From positions 372,001 through 436,000 of the forward strand of contig NZ_CP139976.1 of NCBI RefSeq assembly GCF_034424625.1: a DNA stretch of 64,000 nucleotides, in the 5' to 3' direction. Position 1 is the stretch's first letter. Each line of letters starts with the position of its first letter. This DNA comes from Janthinobacterium lividum. Lineage in GTDB: Bacteria > Pseudomonadota > Gammaproteobacteria > Burkholderiales > Burkholderiaceae_D. Of the stretch, positions 10,634-20,897 are shown piece after piece. The notes beneath the pieces are model-generated. The model ran no database searches. It saw nothing but the letters and a program-made list of their open reading frames with translations, and was not told where the DNA came from. The translations under genes were made by a program, and so were the position numbers.

Positions 10634-12093
10634 GGGGGATTCTTTGCATTCTTGTCGAGAAAAGCGGCAGGCAGGAACAGCGCCAGGCAGCCCAGCAAAC
10701 TCCACATCAAGGTGCTGGAGAACGAGACAAACATGGGAATCGCATTCAAGACCAGCACGATGATGATGAAGACCTTGGCGATGCCGCGATGGCTCAGCTG
10801 GATATTCTGCACTTTGGCGCCGCCATGGAAGGCGCTGCCGAACCAGGCGGCCATCTGGTCATAGGCGACGGGCACGGAGCGCGACCAGGTCATTTCCTCG
10901 CCGGTGAGCTCCGCCGCCAGCTTGGTCTGCCCCTGCTCGAATTCAAACACGCGCGTGCTGTCGCCGACGGCCACCTTCCAGTTGAAGGCGCCCGCCGCAT
11001 ACACGACCTGCGAGCCGTAGTCATACAGTTTGCGGTAGGTGGTGCCATCGAGCGTGCAGGTATCGGCGTCCAGCGACGCCCAGTTGGGCCAGTTCGGCAG
11101 CACGTTCGAGCGCGACCAGCCATCGTCCGTCTCCACCAGCCAGAAGAAGCCGGCGCGCGCGTTGTACAGCAGGTATTCATTCCACTCGCTGCCTTCGTCG
11201 TCGGCGCGGCGCATCATGCCGATCACCGTGAAGTCCACATTGCTGATCTTCGCGCTGGCGCCCAGCTCCAGCGTGATGTCGGCGTTGTCGTGCACCTGCT
11301 TGCCGATGGCCAGCACCTGCGCTTCCGGGCCGCTGGCGTCGAGCTGCGCATGGCAGGCGGGACACACGAGCTGCGCCGCCGCGCCGGGGACATACCCGAT
11401 GCCGCTGCCGCAGGACGGGCAGTCGAGCGCGTCGAGCTTGCCGCGGTACTTGCCGGCGCTCCTGGCGATGGCGTCGTCGTCGCGCAGCAGCTGGCACTGC
11501 AAGCCCTCCAGGGTGACGGCAACGCCCTGGTAGACGACGGGTTGCGGGCCATCCGTGTAGTCGAGCGTGACAAAGCTGGCGTAGTTGCGGAAGTCCGCCA
11601 CCTGGATGCGCCAGCCGGCGCCTACCTTGAACGGCAGTTCTCCCTGGCCGGCGATGCATTCGGCGCTGCGGATCTCGGCCGCCGTGTACGGTTCGCCGCA
11701 GATCGTGTAGCGCCTGCCCGGCGTCAGCTCGGCAAAGGCGGGCAGGGCGTCTTGCGTGCTGCGTACGCGCGTCAGCGTGTACAGGCCGGACGAGTCGCCC
11801 AGCCACGCCGTGCTGGCGTCGTCGAACAGCAGATACCACTCGTTCCACGTGCCGGCGCTGTAGCGCTGCTGGATGCGGCCGACGACGGTGAAGTGCACGC
11901 CATCGTGCACGCCGGCCGTGCCGATCTGGATCGGCGAATAGTCTTCCAGGACGGCCGACATCTTGCCCACGTCCTTGACGGAATCGGCGTCCTTGAGGAT
12001 GGTGCTGTGGCAGTATTCGCACACGGCGAGTACGGAAGCGTGCGAGCGGAAGTGGACTTCCGCGCCGCAGCTGGGACAGGAAACAGTTTGCAT
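10630..12093 (-). CDS. DUF4178 double-domain membrane protein with zinc ribbons
   Basis: A 487-residue protein with a repeated layout. Zinc ribbon 1 (C6-C9, C25-C28) precedes a first DUF4178 domain (about residues 50-195). Zinc ribbon 2 (C225-C228, C244-C247) precedes a second DUF4178 domain (about 265-420). Two membrane helices follow at about 439-456 and 462-478. The paired WNEWYLLF and WNEYLLY motifs mark the two repeats. The biochemical function of DUF4178 is unknown. Encoded between an SPFH protein (10-bp gap) and the small Gly/Ser protein (4-bp overlap). Confidence 0.85.
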   Translation of the reverse strand: MQTVSCPSCGAEVHFRSHASVLAVCEYCHSTILKDADSVKDVGKMSAVLEDYSPIQIGTAGVHDGVHFTVVGRIQQRYSAGTWNEWYLLFDDASTAWLGDSSGLYTLTRVRSTQDALPAFAELTPGRRYTICGEPYTAAEIRSAECIAGQGELPFKVGAGWRIQVADFRNYASFVTLDYTDGPQPVVYQGVAVTLEGLQCQLLRDDDAIARSAGKYRGKLDALDCPSCGSGIGYVPGAAAQLVCPACHAQLDASGPEAQVLAIGKQVHDNADITLELGASAKISNVDFTVIGMMRRADDEGSEWNEYLLYNARAGFFWLVETDDGWSRSNVLPNWPNWASLDADTCTLDGTTYRKLYDYGSQVVYAAGAFNWKVAVGDSTRVFEFEQGQTKLAAELTGEEMTWSRSVPVAYDQMAAWFGSAFHGGAKVQNIQLSHRGIAKVFIIIVLVLNAIPMFVSFSSTLMWSLLGCLALFLPAAFLDKNAKNPP

Positions 12094-12103
12094 GCAGTCG
12101 CGC

Positions 12104-13150
12104 TTAGCCGATCAGTTTTTTCAGCAGTTCAGCCTTGGCGCCGTCGTAGTCGGCTGGCGAGATGAGCCCCTTGTCGAGCAAGCCCTTGAGCTTTTCCAGG
12201 CGCGCCTCGATCGGTTCTTCCGCGGGGGCCGGTGGCGCCGCAGGCGGTGCGGCCGGGGCAGGCGCCGGCTGCTGTAGCGCTCCGCCCATGCTTTGCGCCA
12301 TCACCTGGCCGATCGACAGCCCGGCGCCCAGTCCCGCGCCGATGCCGGCCATGCCGCCTTCGTTTTGCGCCGCCAGCGGGATCGCATTGGCCACCTGGAA
12401 TTTCGTAAAGCCGCTCATCTTGTCGGCGCCCAGGCCGCCCTTCATGCCGGCCGAGATGCGCTCGTCCAGCGCCGCCTGCAATTCCTCGGGCAGGCTGATG
12501 CTGGCCACATTGAATTCATCGAGGCCCACGCCATAGCGTGCAAAGGCCTGCGCCAGGCCATCCTTGACCTCTTGCGCCATCAGCGCCTGGTTGGCCGCCA
12601 TGTCGAGGAAGGGGACATTCGCGCCGCCCAGCGAGCTGGCCATGCTCGACATCAGAATGCCGCGCAATTGATCTTCCACTTCGTCGCGCGTATAGACTTC
12701 GCGCGTGCCGCTGATCTCGGTGAAGAAGGTGCGGGCGTCGGCGATGCGGTACGAGTACATGCCGAAGGCGCGCACGCGGATCATGTCGAAATCCTTGTCG
12801 CGGATGGTGATCGGCTGCGGCGTGCCCCATTTGCGGCCCGTCTGCACGCGGGTGCTGAAGTAATACACGTCCGACTTGAAGGGCGAATCGAACAGCTTGT
12901 CCCAGTTTTTCAGGTTGGTCAGCAACGGCAAGGTCTGCGTCGTCAGCTTGTGCGTGCCGGGACCGAAGACATCGGCGATCTTGCCTTCATTGACGAAGAC
13001 GGCCACCTGCGATTCGCGCACATTCAGGATGGCGCCGTTCTGTATCTCGAAATCCTGCATGGGAAAACGCCAGGCCAGTACGCCTTCCGTTTCTTCGTTC
13101 CACTGCAGTACGTCGATAAACTGCTTCTTGATAAAGCTGCCGAGGCTCAT
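12104..13150 (-). CDS. SPFH-domain protein with C-terminal SHOCT motif
   Basis: A 348-residue protein. The N-terminal two thirds matches the SPFH (band-7/flotillin-like) family of the virion core protein/YdjI type, for example VREYQ-like NVRESQVAVFVNEGKIADVFGPG at the start of the fold. A Gly/Ala/Met-rich segment and a Pro/Ala linker (about 255-310) follow. The end is a short SHOCT-like helix pair (LEKLKGLLDKGLISPADYD). SPFH proteins form membrane-associated scaffolds. No N-terminal membrane helix is evident, so it probably docks through partners such as the DUF350 or DUF4178 protein. Confidence 0.87.
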   Translation of the reverse strand: MSLGSFIKKQFIDVLQWNEETEGVLAWRFPMQDFEIQNGAILNVRESQVAVFVNEGKIADVFGPGTHKLTTQTLPLLTNLKNWDKLFDSPFKSDVYYFSTRVQTGRKWGTPQPITIRDKDFDMIRVRAFGMYSYRIADARTFFTEISGTREVYTRDEVEDQLRGILMSSMASSLGGANVPFLDMAANQALMAQEVKDGLAQAFARYGVGLDEFNVASISLPEELQAALDERISAGMKGGLGADKMSGFTKFQVANAIPLAAQNEGGMAGIGAGLGAGLSIGQVMAQSMGGALQQPAPAPAAPPAAPPAPAEEPIEARLEKLKGLLDKGLISPADYDGAKAELLKKLIG

Positions 13151-13177
13151 GATGGTGTCCTTGAGTGAGGTAAAACG

Positions 13178-13576
13178 TCAGGAAATGCAGGCGGCGTTGA
13201 TGGCGCCGATCGACAGGGAAATGGCGGCCAGCAGGCCGCCGAAGGCGCTGTTGTTCGATTCGATCTGGTCTTTCGACATGCGCAGCAGGCGCGTGGTGAC
13301 CACATAGGCGAGCAATTGCACCACCATGGCGCCAAAGGCCCAGGCGAAGAACTGCTGGTAGTCGGCCGTGTGCATCAGGGACGAGGCGATGGTGGCGGAA
13401 AAGCCCAGCATGGCGCCGCCCAGCGACAGGGCCGCCGCCTGGTTGCCCTGGCGGATCAGCAGCACTTCGTTATACGGCGTGACGCGCGTGTAGATGATAA
13501 AAAATACAATCAGCAGCCCGGCGGCCAGTAAAAGATGGATCAGATAGTTTAGGATGGCGGGCACGGCATTCCTCAC
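13178..13576 (-). CDS. DUF350 four-helix inner-membrane protein
   Basis: A 132-residue, strongly hydrophobic protein with about four transmembrane helices and the DUF350 signature (GGAMLGFSATIASSL). E. coli YjfL is a member and lies in an operon with a PspA paralogue and a glutathionylspermidine-synthase-like gene. It is the first gene of the minus-strand arm, 48 bp from the divergent spermidine synthase gene, so the two arms probably share a control region. Confidence 0.87.
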   Translation of the reverse strand: MRNAVPAILNYLIHLLLAAGLLIVFFIIYTRVTPYNEVLLIRQGNQAAALSLGGAMLGFSATIASSLMHTADYQQFFAWAFGAMVVQLLAYVVTTRLLRMSKDQIESNNSAFGGLLAAISLSIGAINAACIS

Positions 13577-13624
13577 AAATGAGTATTTGATAACGTCAAC
13601 GCATATTAGAACAAAAAAAGTCCA

Positions 13625-15136
13625 ATGAACAAAAAGATTCTGATTTTGTCCGTCTTCGTGGTCGCTTCCTGCGGCCTCGCGTATGAGCTGATTGCCGGCG
13701 CCATGTCCAGCTACCTGCTCGGCGACTCCATCCTGCAGTTTTCCACCATCATTGGCTGCTACCTATTTGCGATGGGTGTGGGCGCTCACTTTTCAAAGTA
13801 TGTAAAGGACGATGACGTGCTTTCGCGCTTCGTCGACATCGAACTGGCCGTGGGCTTGATCGGTGGCCTGTCGGCGGCCATCCTGTTCATGACCTTTTCG
13901 TGGATGGCCGCGCCATTTCGCACCTTATTGTATGTGATGGTGTTCCTGATCGGCGCACTGGTCGGCATGGAAGTGCCGCTGGTGATGCGCGCCCTGAACA
14001 CGCGCCAGACGGAATTTTCTGAACTGGTCAGCCGCGTGCTGACATTCGATTACCTGGGCGCGCTGGCCGTGTCCCTGCTGTTCCCGCTGGTGCTGTCGCC
14101 GTACCTGGGCCTGGTGCGCACGGGCTTCCTGTTCGGCATGCTCAATGTGGGCGTGGGCCTGTGGAGCATTTATGTATTCCGCGCTGAGCTGAAAAATCTC
14201 ACAGGACGTTTGCTGCGCGCCTGTGCCGTGATGCTGTTGCTGATCGCCGGCTTTGCCATGTCGGACCGCATGGTGGCCTGGGGCGAACACGGGCTGTTCG
14301 GCGACCAGATCGTGTATTCCACCACCACGCCCTACCAGCGCCTGGTGATCACGCGCTGGAAGGACGATACGCGGCTGTACATCAATGGCAACCTGCAGTT
14401 TTCCTCGCGCGACGAGTACCGCTACCACGAAGCGCTGGTGCACCCCGTGCTGGAAGCGTTGCCGTGGGCGCGCCGCGTGCTGGTGCTGGGTGGCGGCGAT
14501 GGCCTGGCCCTGCGCGAAATCCTGCGTTATCCACAGATCGAACACGTCACCGTCGTCGACCTCGACCCTGCCATGACGGCCGCGTTTACCACGCGCCCGG
14601 AACTGGCAAAGCTGAATAACAAGTCGTTCTCGGACAAGCGGGTTACCGTCGTCAATGCCGATGCCGCCGTCTGGCTGCGCAACAACGGCGACATGTTCGA
14701 CGCGGCCATCGTCGATTTCCCCGACCCGTCCAGCTTCGCGCTCGGCAAACTGTACTCGGTGCCGTTCTACGACCTGGTGAAAAAGCACCTGGCGGCCAAG
14801 GGCCTGATGGTGGTGCAATCGACGTCGCCCTTCTTTGCGCCGCACGCTTACTGGACCATTAATTCGACCCTGCGCGAAGTGGGCATGCGCACCTGGCCCT
14901 ATCACGCCTACGTGCCCTCGTTCGGCGAATGGGGTTTTATCCTGGCCTCGCCCCAGCTCGACTACAAACCGCCCACCAGCTATCGCCTGCCGATGCGCTA
15001 CCTGAATGCGGACACCACGCGCGAGATGTTCATCTTCCCGCCCGACATGCAGCCGCTGCCCATGGCGCCGAATCGCTTGAATACCCAGTCGCTCGTGCAT
15101 GAATTCGAGCAGGACTGGAACCGGGTGATCCGCTGA
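13625..15136 (+). CDS. Membrane-fused spermidine synthase (polyamine aminopropyltransferase)
   Basis: A 503-residue protein. The N-terminal half (about 1-215) holds roughly seven membrane helices. The C-terminal half is a spermidine synthase domain with the AdoMet-binding motif GGGDG (289-293), the LYINGNLQFSSRDEYRYHEA segment and an acidic VDFPDP catalytic motif. It should transfer an aminopropyl group from decarboxylated AdoMet, made by the nearby speD product, to an amine. The membrane part suggests the reaction is coupled to the membrane or envelope. Its stop overlaps the next start (TGATG). Confidence 0.9.
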   Translation: MNKKILILSVFVVASCGLAYELIAGAMSSYLLGDSILQFSTIIGCYLFAMGVGAHFSKYVKDDDVLSRFVDIELAVGLIGGLSAAILFMTFSWMAAPFRTLLYVMVFLIGALVGMEVPLVMRALNTRQTEFSELVSRVLTFDYLGALAVSLLFPLVLSPYLGLVRTGFLFGMLNVGVGLWSIYVFRAELKNLTGRLLRACAVMLLLIAGFAMSDRMVAWGEHGLFGDQIVYSTTTPYQRLVITRWKDDTRLYINGNLQFSSRDEYRYHEALVHPVLEALPWARRVLVLGGGDGLALREILRYPQIEHVTVVDLDPAMTAAFTTRPELAKLNNKSFSDKRVTVVNADAAVWLRNNGDMFDAAIVDFPDPSSFALGKLYSVPFYDLVKKHLAAKGLMVVQSTSPFFAPHAYWTINSTLREVGMRTWPYHAYVPSFGEWGFILASPQLDYKPPTSYRLPMRYLNADTTREMFIFPPDMQPLPMAPNRLNTQSLVHEFEQDWNRVIR

Positions 15137-16767
15137 TGCAGCGCCGCTCTTTCATGCTGTGGGCCGCCGGCGGCACGGCAGCGGCAGCCGCTGGCATCGG
15201 CAGCATCGCCGCGTATCTGCGCTGGCAGGAAATCACGCCCAAGGTGCTGTATCCGGGCCGCAGCGAGGGGCATTACTTGCGCAAGCTGCTGCGCGAGCGC
15301 ACGGCGCTGCCGGCGCCTTCGGCAACCGTCACCACGGATGTCGCCATCCTCGGCTCCGGCATCGCCGGCCTGACGGCGGCCTGGCGCTTGAATAAACTGG
15401 GGCACAAGGATTTCCTCATGATCGATGGGCCGCAGCCGTATGGCAACGCGGCCGGCGGGCAGTTCGGCGACCTGGCCTATCCGACCGGCGGCCATTACCT
15501 GCCGCTGCCTTCGCCCGAATCGACCCATGTGCGCGAGATCCTGTTCGATTTGGGGATCATCCAGCGCGATCCGCAGGCGGAAAAGCCGACTTATGACGAG
15601 CGCTACATCCTGCACGCGCCCGAGGAACGCCTGCTGTTCAACGGTCACTGGCAGGATGGCTTCATTCCCACCGAGGGCGTTTCCGCCGAAGAACTGGCGC
15701 AGCACGAGCGTTTCTTTGCCGACGTGCGGCGCCTGCGCCAGGCGCATGGCAACGATGGCAAGCGCGTCTTCGTTTTTCCTACCGTGGAGTCGTCGCAAGA
15801 CCCGGCCTGGCAGGCGCTCGACACCATCACCTTGAAGCAGTGGATGGAGCGCGAAGGCTATACCTCGCCCACCCTGCACTGGTATTTGAATTACTGCTGC
15901 CGCGACGACTACGGCACGCGCTACGACCAGGTCTCGGCCTGGGCGGGCCTGCATTACTACTGCAGCCGCTGGGGACAGGCGGCCAATGCCGGCAATGGCG
16001 CGTGGCTGACCTGGCCGGGCGGCATGCAACCGGTCGCCACGGCCATGGAGCAGGCCTCAGGTGTCAAGCGTCATGCGGGCACGGTGGTTTCCGTGCGGAC
16101 GACGGAGCAGGGCGTGGAAGCGCTGTGCCTGGAGCTGGTCGACGGCCAGCCGCGCACTTACCTGGTCAAGGCGCGCAAGGCCATCTGCGCCATGCCCTTG
16201 TATGTGGCGGCGCGCGTGGTCAGCGACATCGCCAGCTATGGCTACGACCTCAAACGCGATACGCCCGCGTATGCGCCGTGGCTGGTGGCGAATTTTTTAC
16301 TTAAACGCTTTCCCGACGAACTGCCGCATGCGCCCCTGTGCTGGGACAACGTGGTGTACCAGGAGCCGGGCCTCGGCTATGTCGTCTCCACGCACCAGGA
16401 TATCCGCGTGCGCCCGCCCGAGAAAACCGTCTTCAGCGCCTATGTGGCCCTGTCCGACCGCACACCGCAGGAAGCGCGCAAGTGGTTAGATGTGGCCACG
16501 CCGGAGCAATTGCTGGCGCTGGCCAGCGTCGATTTGAAGACGGCGTATGGACGCGATTTTGCCAGCTGCGTCGAACGGGTCGACATCACCGTGCGCGGCC
16601 ATGCCATGGCCGCACCGTTGCGGGGATTTCGCAGCAATGCGGGGCTGAAGGCGCTGCGCGAACACGACGGCGCCATCCTGTTTGCGCATGCCGATCTGTC
16701 GGGCTTTTCCGTGTTCGAGGAAGCGGCGTGGTGGGGGGACAGGGCGGCGCGCCTGGCTTCCACATGA
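15136..16767 (+). CDS. FAD-dependent amine oxidase-like protein with twin-arginine leader
   Basis: A 543-residue flavoprotein. It starts MQRRSFMLWAAGGTAAAAAG, a twin-arginine/hydrophobic leader, so export or periplasmic anchoring is likely. The dinucleotide fold is AILGSGIAGLTAAWRLNKLG at about residue 73, and the layout resembles flavin amine oxidases/polyamine oxidases. It overlaps the spermidine synthase gene by 1 nt. A synthase and an oxidase in one operon suggest controlled modification or oxidation of a polyamine in the envelope; the substrate is not determined. Confidence 0.82.
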   Translation: MQRRSFMLWAAGGTAAAAAGIGSIAAYLRWQEITPKVLYPGRSEGHYLRKLLRERTALPAPSATVTTDVAILGSGIAGLTAAWRLNKLGHKDFLMIDGPQPYGNAAGGQFGDLAYPTGGHYLPLPSPESTHVREILFDLGIIQRDPQAEKPTYDERYILHAPEERLLFNGHWQDGFIPTEGVSAEELAQHERFFADVRRLRQAHGNDGKRVFVFPTVESSQDPAWQALDTITLKQWMEREGYTSPTLHWYLNYCCRDDYGTRYDQVSAWAGLHYYCSRWGQAANAGNGAWLTWPGGMQPVATAMEQASGVKRHAGTVVSVRTTEQGVEALCLELVDGQPRTYLVKARKAICAMPLYVAARVVSDIASYGYDLKRDTPAYAPWLVANFLLKRFPDELPHAPLCWDNVVYQEPGLGYVVSTHQDIRVRPPEKTVFSAYVALSDRTPQEARKWLDVATPEQLLALASVDLKTAYGRDFASCVERVDITVRGHAMAAPLRGFRSNAGLKALREHDGAILFAHADLSGFSVFEEAAWWGDRAARLAST

Positions 16768-16778
16768 GGATATCAATG

Positions 16779-16803
16779 AAAAAGGCCGGCGCAAGCGCCG
16801 GCC
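16779..16803 (-). terminator. Rho-independent terminator after gguB
   Basis: On the minus strand a perfect 9-bp stem GGCCGGCGC/GCGCCGGCC with a 2-base loop is followed by TTTTT. It lies 26 bp past the gguB stop, between the convergent amine oxidase and sugar transporter genes. Confidence 0.88.
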
Positions 16804-16828
16804 AGAGCCCCCCAAGGCTCGAACCGGT

Positions 16829-18040
16829 CTACTTGTTCTTGTTGATCACGTCGATGAAGACGGCCGCCAGCAGCACCAGGCCCTTGATCACCTGCTGGTA
16901 GTCGATGCCGATGCCCATGATGGACATGCCGTTGTTCATCACGCCCATGATGAAGGCGCCGATCACGGCCCCCATCACCTTGCCCACGCCGCCCGAAGCC
17001 GAGGCGCCGCCGATGAAGCAGGCGGCGATCACGTCCAGCTCGAAACCCGTGCCGGCCTTCGGCGTGGCCGTGTTCAGGCGCGCCGCGAAGATCAGGCCGG
17101 CCAGCGCGGCCAGCATGCCCATGTTGACGAAGGTGTAGAAGCTGACCCGTTCCGTCTTGATGCCGGACAGGCGCGCCGCCTTCTCGTTGCCGCCCACGGC
17201 ATACACGCGCCGGCCCAGCACGGTGCGGTTGGTAATGAAGGTGTAGGCGACGATGAGCAGCGACATCACGGCCAGCACGTTGGGAAAGCCGCGGTACGAC
17301 GCCAGCAGGTAGCTGAAATACACCATCACGGCGGCGAAGATGGCGTTTTTCAGCAGGAAGAAGGCGCGCGGTTCGTTTTCCATGCCGTGCTTCAGTTGCT
17401 TGGCGCGGCTGCGCAGCGAAGTGATAATCAGCGCCGCGGCGGCGATCACGCCCAGCAGCAATGACAGGCCGCGCAGGTTTTCGCCGCCGAACGGGTCGGG
17501 CAGGAAGCCCGAACTGAGCATCTGGAAGCCTTCCGGGAAGGGGCCGACCGACTGGCCCGCCAGCAGGGCCAGGGTCAGGCCCTTGAACACCAGCATGCCG
17601 GCCAGGGTGACGATGAAGGACGGGATTTTAAAGAAGGCGACAAAATAGCCTTGCGCGCCGCCGATGACGGCGCCGGCCAGCAGGCAGATGATGCTGGCGG
17701 CGACAAAATTCATGTTGTGGTTGACGATCAGGACGGCCGCCAGCGCGCCGACGAAGCCGACCACCGAGCCGACGGACAAATCGATATGGCCGGCCACGAT
17801 GACCATCAGCATGCCCAGCGCCATGATGACGATGTAGCTGTTTTGCAGCACCAGGTTCGTCAGGTTGAGCGGCTGCATCAGGGTGCCGTCGGTCATGTAC
17901 TGGAAAAAGCCCATGATGACGATCAGGGAAAGCAGCATGCCGTAGTCGCGCATATTGTTCTTCAAAAAGCCGGCATAGCTTTTTGCTTGCGGCGCCGCGG
18001 CTGGTGTTGCTGGCGCGCCTGCTGTCAATTTATTGTCCAT
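16829..18040 (-). CDS. gguB: Sugar ABC transporter permease, GguB/MmsB type
   Basis: A 403-residue permease with about ten membrane helices. It carries the signature [15 protein letters not shown] and the C-terminal [16 protein letters not shown] of the ribose/xylose/multiple-sugar permease family. It pairs with the ATPase encoded just upstream (11-bp overlap) and the ChvE-like binding protein. Agrobacterium GguAB-ChvE imports several aldoses, including arabinose, xylose, galactose and glucose. Confidence 0.92.
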   Translation of the reverse strand: MDNKLTAGAPATPAAAPQAKSYAGFLKNNMRDYGMLLSLIVIMGFFQYMTDGTLMQPLNLTNLVLQNSYIVIMALGMLMVIVAGHIDLSVGSVVGFVGALAAVLIVNHNMNFVAASIICLLAGAVIGGAQGYFVAFFKIPSFIVTLAGMLVFKGLTLALLAGQSVGPFPEGFQMLSSGFLPDPFGGENLRGLSLLLGVIAAAALIITSLRSRAKQLKHGMENEPRAFFLLKNAIFAAVMVYFSYLLASYRGFPNVLAVMSLLIVAYTFITNRTVLGRRVYAVGGNEKAARLSGIKTERVSFYTFVNMGMLAALAGLIFAARLNTATPKAGTGFELDVIAACFIGGASASGGVGKVMGAVIGAFIMGVMNNGMSIMGIGIDYQQVIKGLVLLAAVFIDVINKNK

Positions 18041-19571
18041 TGTTTTCTCCGTGTGTAACGATCGCGCGCATGATGCGTTCCTGCGATGCTTCTGCCGCGC
18101 TCAGTTCTGCCGCGAAGCGGCCTTCGTTCATGACATAGATCCGGTCGCACATGCCCAGCAATTCCGGCATTTCCGAGGAAATCATGATGATGCATTTGCC
18201 TTCGGCGGCCAGCTCGCTGATGATGCTGTAGATCTCGTACTTGGCGCCCACATCGATGCCGCGGCTCGGTTCATCGAGGATCAGGATGTCGGGGCGTGAA
18301 AACAGCCATTTCGCCAGCACCACTTTCTGCTGGTTGCCGCCGGACAGGTTGACCACCTTCTGCGCCACGCTCGAGCAACGGGTCTTGAGCTTGCGGCGGA
18401 ACTCCTCGGCCACGCCGAATTCACGCTGCTCGTCGATCACCATGTGCTTTGAAATCGCGTCCAGGTTGGCCAGGCTGGTGTTCTTCTGGATGTCTTCCTC
18501 GAGGATCAGGCCCAGGCCCTTGCGGTCTTCCGTGACATACGCGAGGCCGTGGGCGATCGCCTTGCCGATGGTGCTGACGTCGATTTCCTGGCCATTCTTG
18601 AGCACCGTGCCGCTGATGCGCTGGCCGTAGGCGCGGCCGAAAATGCTCATCGCCAGTTCCGTGCGCCCGGAGCCCATCAAGCCGGCGATGCCGATGATCT
18701 CGCCCTTTTTGGCATGCATATTGATGCCCTTGATGACGGGGCGGTCGGCATGCTCGGGATGGAACACGCGCCAGTCGCGCACTTCGAAAATGGTCTCGCC
18801 GATGGTGGGCGTGCGCGGCGGATAGCGGTCGGCCATCTCGCGCCCGACCATTTTTTCGATGATGCGGTCTTCGCTGACGGCGTCGATGCGGCAGTCGAAA
18901 CTGTCGACCGTGTTCCCGTCGCGCAGCACCGTGATGGCATCGGCGACCCGTGAAATTTCATTGAGCTTGTGCGAGATCAGGATCGAGGCGATGCCCTGGG
19001 CTTTCAGGCCCAGCAGCAGGTCGAGCAGGGCCGCGCTGTCGCTTTCGTTCAGGCTGGCCGTCGGCTCGTCGAGGATCAGCAGCTTGACGTCCTTGCACAG
19101 CGCCTTGGCGATTTCGATCAGCTGCTGCTTGCCCACGCCCAGGTTGGTGATCAGGGTGTCGGGGGACTCTTTCAGGCCCACTTTGTGCAGCAGTTCGCGC
19201 GTCTTCGCTTGCGCGTATTCCCAGTCGATGACGCCCATGTGGGCCGGTTCGTTGCCGAGGAAGATATTCTCGGCGATCGACAACTGGGGCACCAGCGCCA
19301 GTTCCTGGTGGATGATGATGATGCCGATTTCTTCGCTGTCCTTGATGCCGCGGAAGTGCCGCGTCTGGCCCAGGTAATCGATGTCGCCCGTATAGCTGCC
19401 ATGGCCGTAGACGCCGCTCAGCACTTTCATCAGTGTGGATTTGCCGGCGCCGTTTTCGCCGACGATGGCGTGGATCTCGCCGCTGCGTACCCGCAGGTTG
19501 ACATTGTCGAGCGCAACGACGCCCGGGAATGTTTTGCGTATCCCGCGCATTTCCAGGATAGTGTTCGTCAT
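18030..19571 (-). CDS. gguA: Sugar ABC transporter ATP-binding protein, GguA/MmsA type
   Basis: A 513-residue protein with two fused ABC domains, as is usual for class-2 sugar importers. Domain 1 has Walker [10 protein letters not shown] and Walker [11 protein letters not shown]. Domain 2 has a degenerate P-loop (GLMGSGRTE) but an intact LSGGNQQK signature and [10 protein letters not shown]. It energises import through GguB. The overlap with gguB suggests coupled translation; a stem-loop separates it from chvE. Confidence 0.93.
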   Translation of the reverse strand: MTNTILEMRGIRKTFPGVVALDNVNLRVRSGEIHAIVGENGAGKSTLMKVLSGVYGHGSYTGDIDYLGQTRHFRGIKDSEEIGIIIIHQELALVPQLSIAENIFLGNEPAHMGVIDWEYAQAKTRELLHKVGLKESPDTLITNLGVGKQQLIEIAKALCKDVKLLILDEPTASLNESDSAALLDLLLGLKAQGIASILISHKLNEISRVADAITVLRDGNTVDSFDCRIDAVSEDRIIEKMVGREMADRYPPRTPTIGETIFEVRDWRVFHPEHADRPVIKGINMHAKKGEIIGIAGLMGSGRTELAMSIFGRAYGQRISGTVLKNGQEIDVSTIGKAIAHGLAYVTEDRKGLGLILEEDIQKNTSLANLDAISKHMVIDEQREFGVAEEFRRKLKTRCSSVAQKVVNLSGGNQQKVVLAKWLFSRPDILILDEPSRGIDVGAKYEIYSIISELAAEGKCIIMISSEMPELLGMCDRIYVMNEGRFAAELSAAEASQERIMRAIVTHGENNGQ

Positions 19572-19646
19572 ATAACCTTTCTGGCACGGCCGCGCTGGTC
19601 GGCATCGGTCGTGCGGCAGTCTTGTTCTTGATCGTGCATGAAGCGA

Positions 19647-19669
19647 AAGGCCCGGCAGCGCCGGGCCTT
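19647..19669 (-). promoter_or_regulatory. Stem-loop between chvE and gguA
   Basis: A perfect 10-bp stem AAGGCCCGGC/GCCGGGCCTT with a 3-nt loop lies 16 bp after the chvE stop. Only a short T stretch follows on the minus strand. Such structures after binding-protein genes allow partial termination or protect the upstream mRNA, giving more binding protein than permease/ATPase. Confidence 0.65.
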
Positions 19670-19684
19670 CAGTACCTTGGATGC

Positions 19685-20761
19685 TTATTTCACTTGCGCT
19701 TCCGTGTAGTAGCCGCTGCCGGTGACGAGCACCTGCTTCCAGTTCGCCTTGTCGACGGTGACGGGTTTGAGCAGATAGGACGGCACGACTTTCACGCCGT
19801 TGTTATAGGTCTTGGTATCGTTGACGGTCGGCGTTTTGCCGCTCATCATCGCGTCGACCATGTTCGCCGTCACCTTGGCCAGTTCGCGCGTGTCCTTGAA
19901 CACGGTCGATGCCTGTTCGCCGCGGATGATGGATTTCACCGACGGGATTTCCGCATCCTGGCCCGTCACAACGGGGAAGGGCTGTTTCGGCGTGCCGTAG
20001 CCGACGCCCTTGAGCGAGGACAGGATGCCGATGCTCAAGCCGTCATACGGCGACAGCACCGCGTCGACACGCGCATTGCCGTAGTAGGCGCTGAGCAGGT
20101 TGTCCATGCGCGCCTGCGCCACGGCGCCATCCCAGCGCAGGGTGGCGACCTTTTCCATGCCCATCTGCTTCGAGCGCACCACCAGCTTGCCGCTGTCGAT
20201 GTACGGTTTCAGCACCGACAGCGCGCCGTTGTAGAAGAAGTGCGCGTTGTTGTCGTCGGCCGAGCCGCCGAACAATTCGATATTGAACGGGCCCTTGCCT
20301 TCCTTGAGTTTCAGCGCCGATTCGATATAGCCCGCTTGCAGCACGCCGACCTGGAAGTTGTCGAAGGTGGCGTAGTAATCGATATTTTTCGTACCGCGGA
20401 TCAAACGGTCATACGAGATGACCTTGATGCCCTTGTCGGCCGCCTTTTGCAGCACGTTCGACAAGGTGGTGCCGTCGATGGCGGCGATCACCAGCACCTT
20501 GGCGCCCTTGGTGATCATGTTTTCCACCTGCGCCAGCTGGTTCGGGATATCGTCGTCCGCAAACTGCAAGTCCGTCTTGTAGCCGCGCTCCTTGAATACC
20601 TTGACCATGTTGTCGCCATCGGCGATCCAGCGCATGGACGATTTGGTTGGCATCGAGATGCCGATCGCGCCCTTGTCGGCGGCGCTTGCCACGGGCATTA
20701 CCGCCATGCCGGAGATGGCCAGCGCCAGGCTCGCGGTCAGCATTTTCATTGTTGTTTTCAT
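19685..20761 (-). CDS. chvE: Multiple-sugar-binding periplasmic protein ChvE-like
   Basis: A 358-residue secreted protein with a Sec signal peptide ending near VASAADKG. The type-1 periplasmic binding fold follows, with strong likeness to ChvE ([19 protein letters not shown] near the N-terminus, [12 protein letters not shown] near the end). It delivers aldoses to GguAB. It is transcribed away from the FAH-family enzyme gene across a 375-bp control region. Confidence 0.93.
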   Translation of the reverse strand: MKTTMKMLTASLALAISGMAVMPVASAADKGAIGISMPTKSSMRWIADGDNMVKVFKERGYKTDLQFADDDIPNQLAQVENMITKGAKVLVIAAIDGTTLSNVLQKAADKGIKVISYDRLIRGTKNIDYYATFDNFQVGVLQAGYIESALKLKEGKGPFNIELFGGSADDNNAHFFYNGALSVLKPYIDSGKLVVRSKQMGMEKVATLRWDGAVAQARMDNLLSAYYGNARVDAVLSPYDGLSIGILSSLKGVGYGTPKQPFPVVTGQDAEIPSVKSIIRGEQASTVFKDTRELAKVTANMVDAMMSGKTPTVNDTKTYNNGVKVVPSYLLKPVTVDKANWKQVLVTGSGYYTEAQVK

Positions 20762-20854
20762 TTCAGGTCTCCACCGTCTTCGATAGTTGAATGTGCCAGG
20801 GCCGTCGTCCAGTGGGCGGGCTCCGTGCGGATGGCCGATTGCAGGCCACGGCTG

Positions 20855-20884
20855 ATACTAGTTTGTCCATCCATCCCTCACCAA
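20855..20884 (-). promoter_or_regulatory. Probable chvE promoter
   Basis: On the minus strand, TTGGTG (-35) and TAGTAT (-10) are 18 bp apart, about 95 bp before the chvE start. The weak -35 is what an activator-dependent promoter would show. Confidence 0.45.
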
Positions 20885-20897
20885 TCACTTTTTTCGC

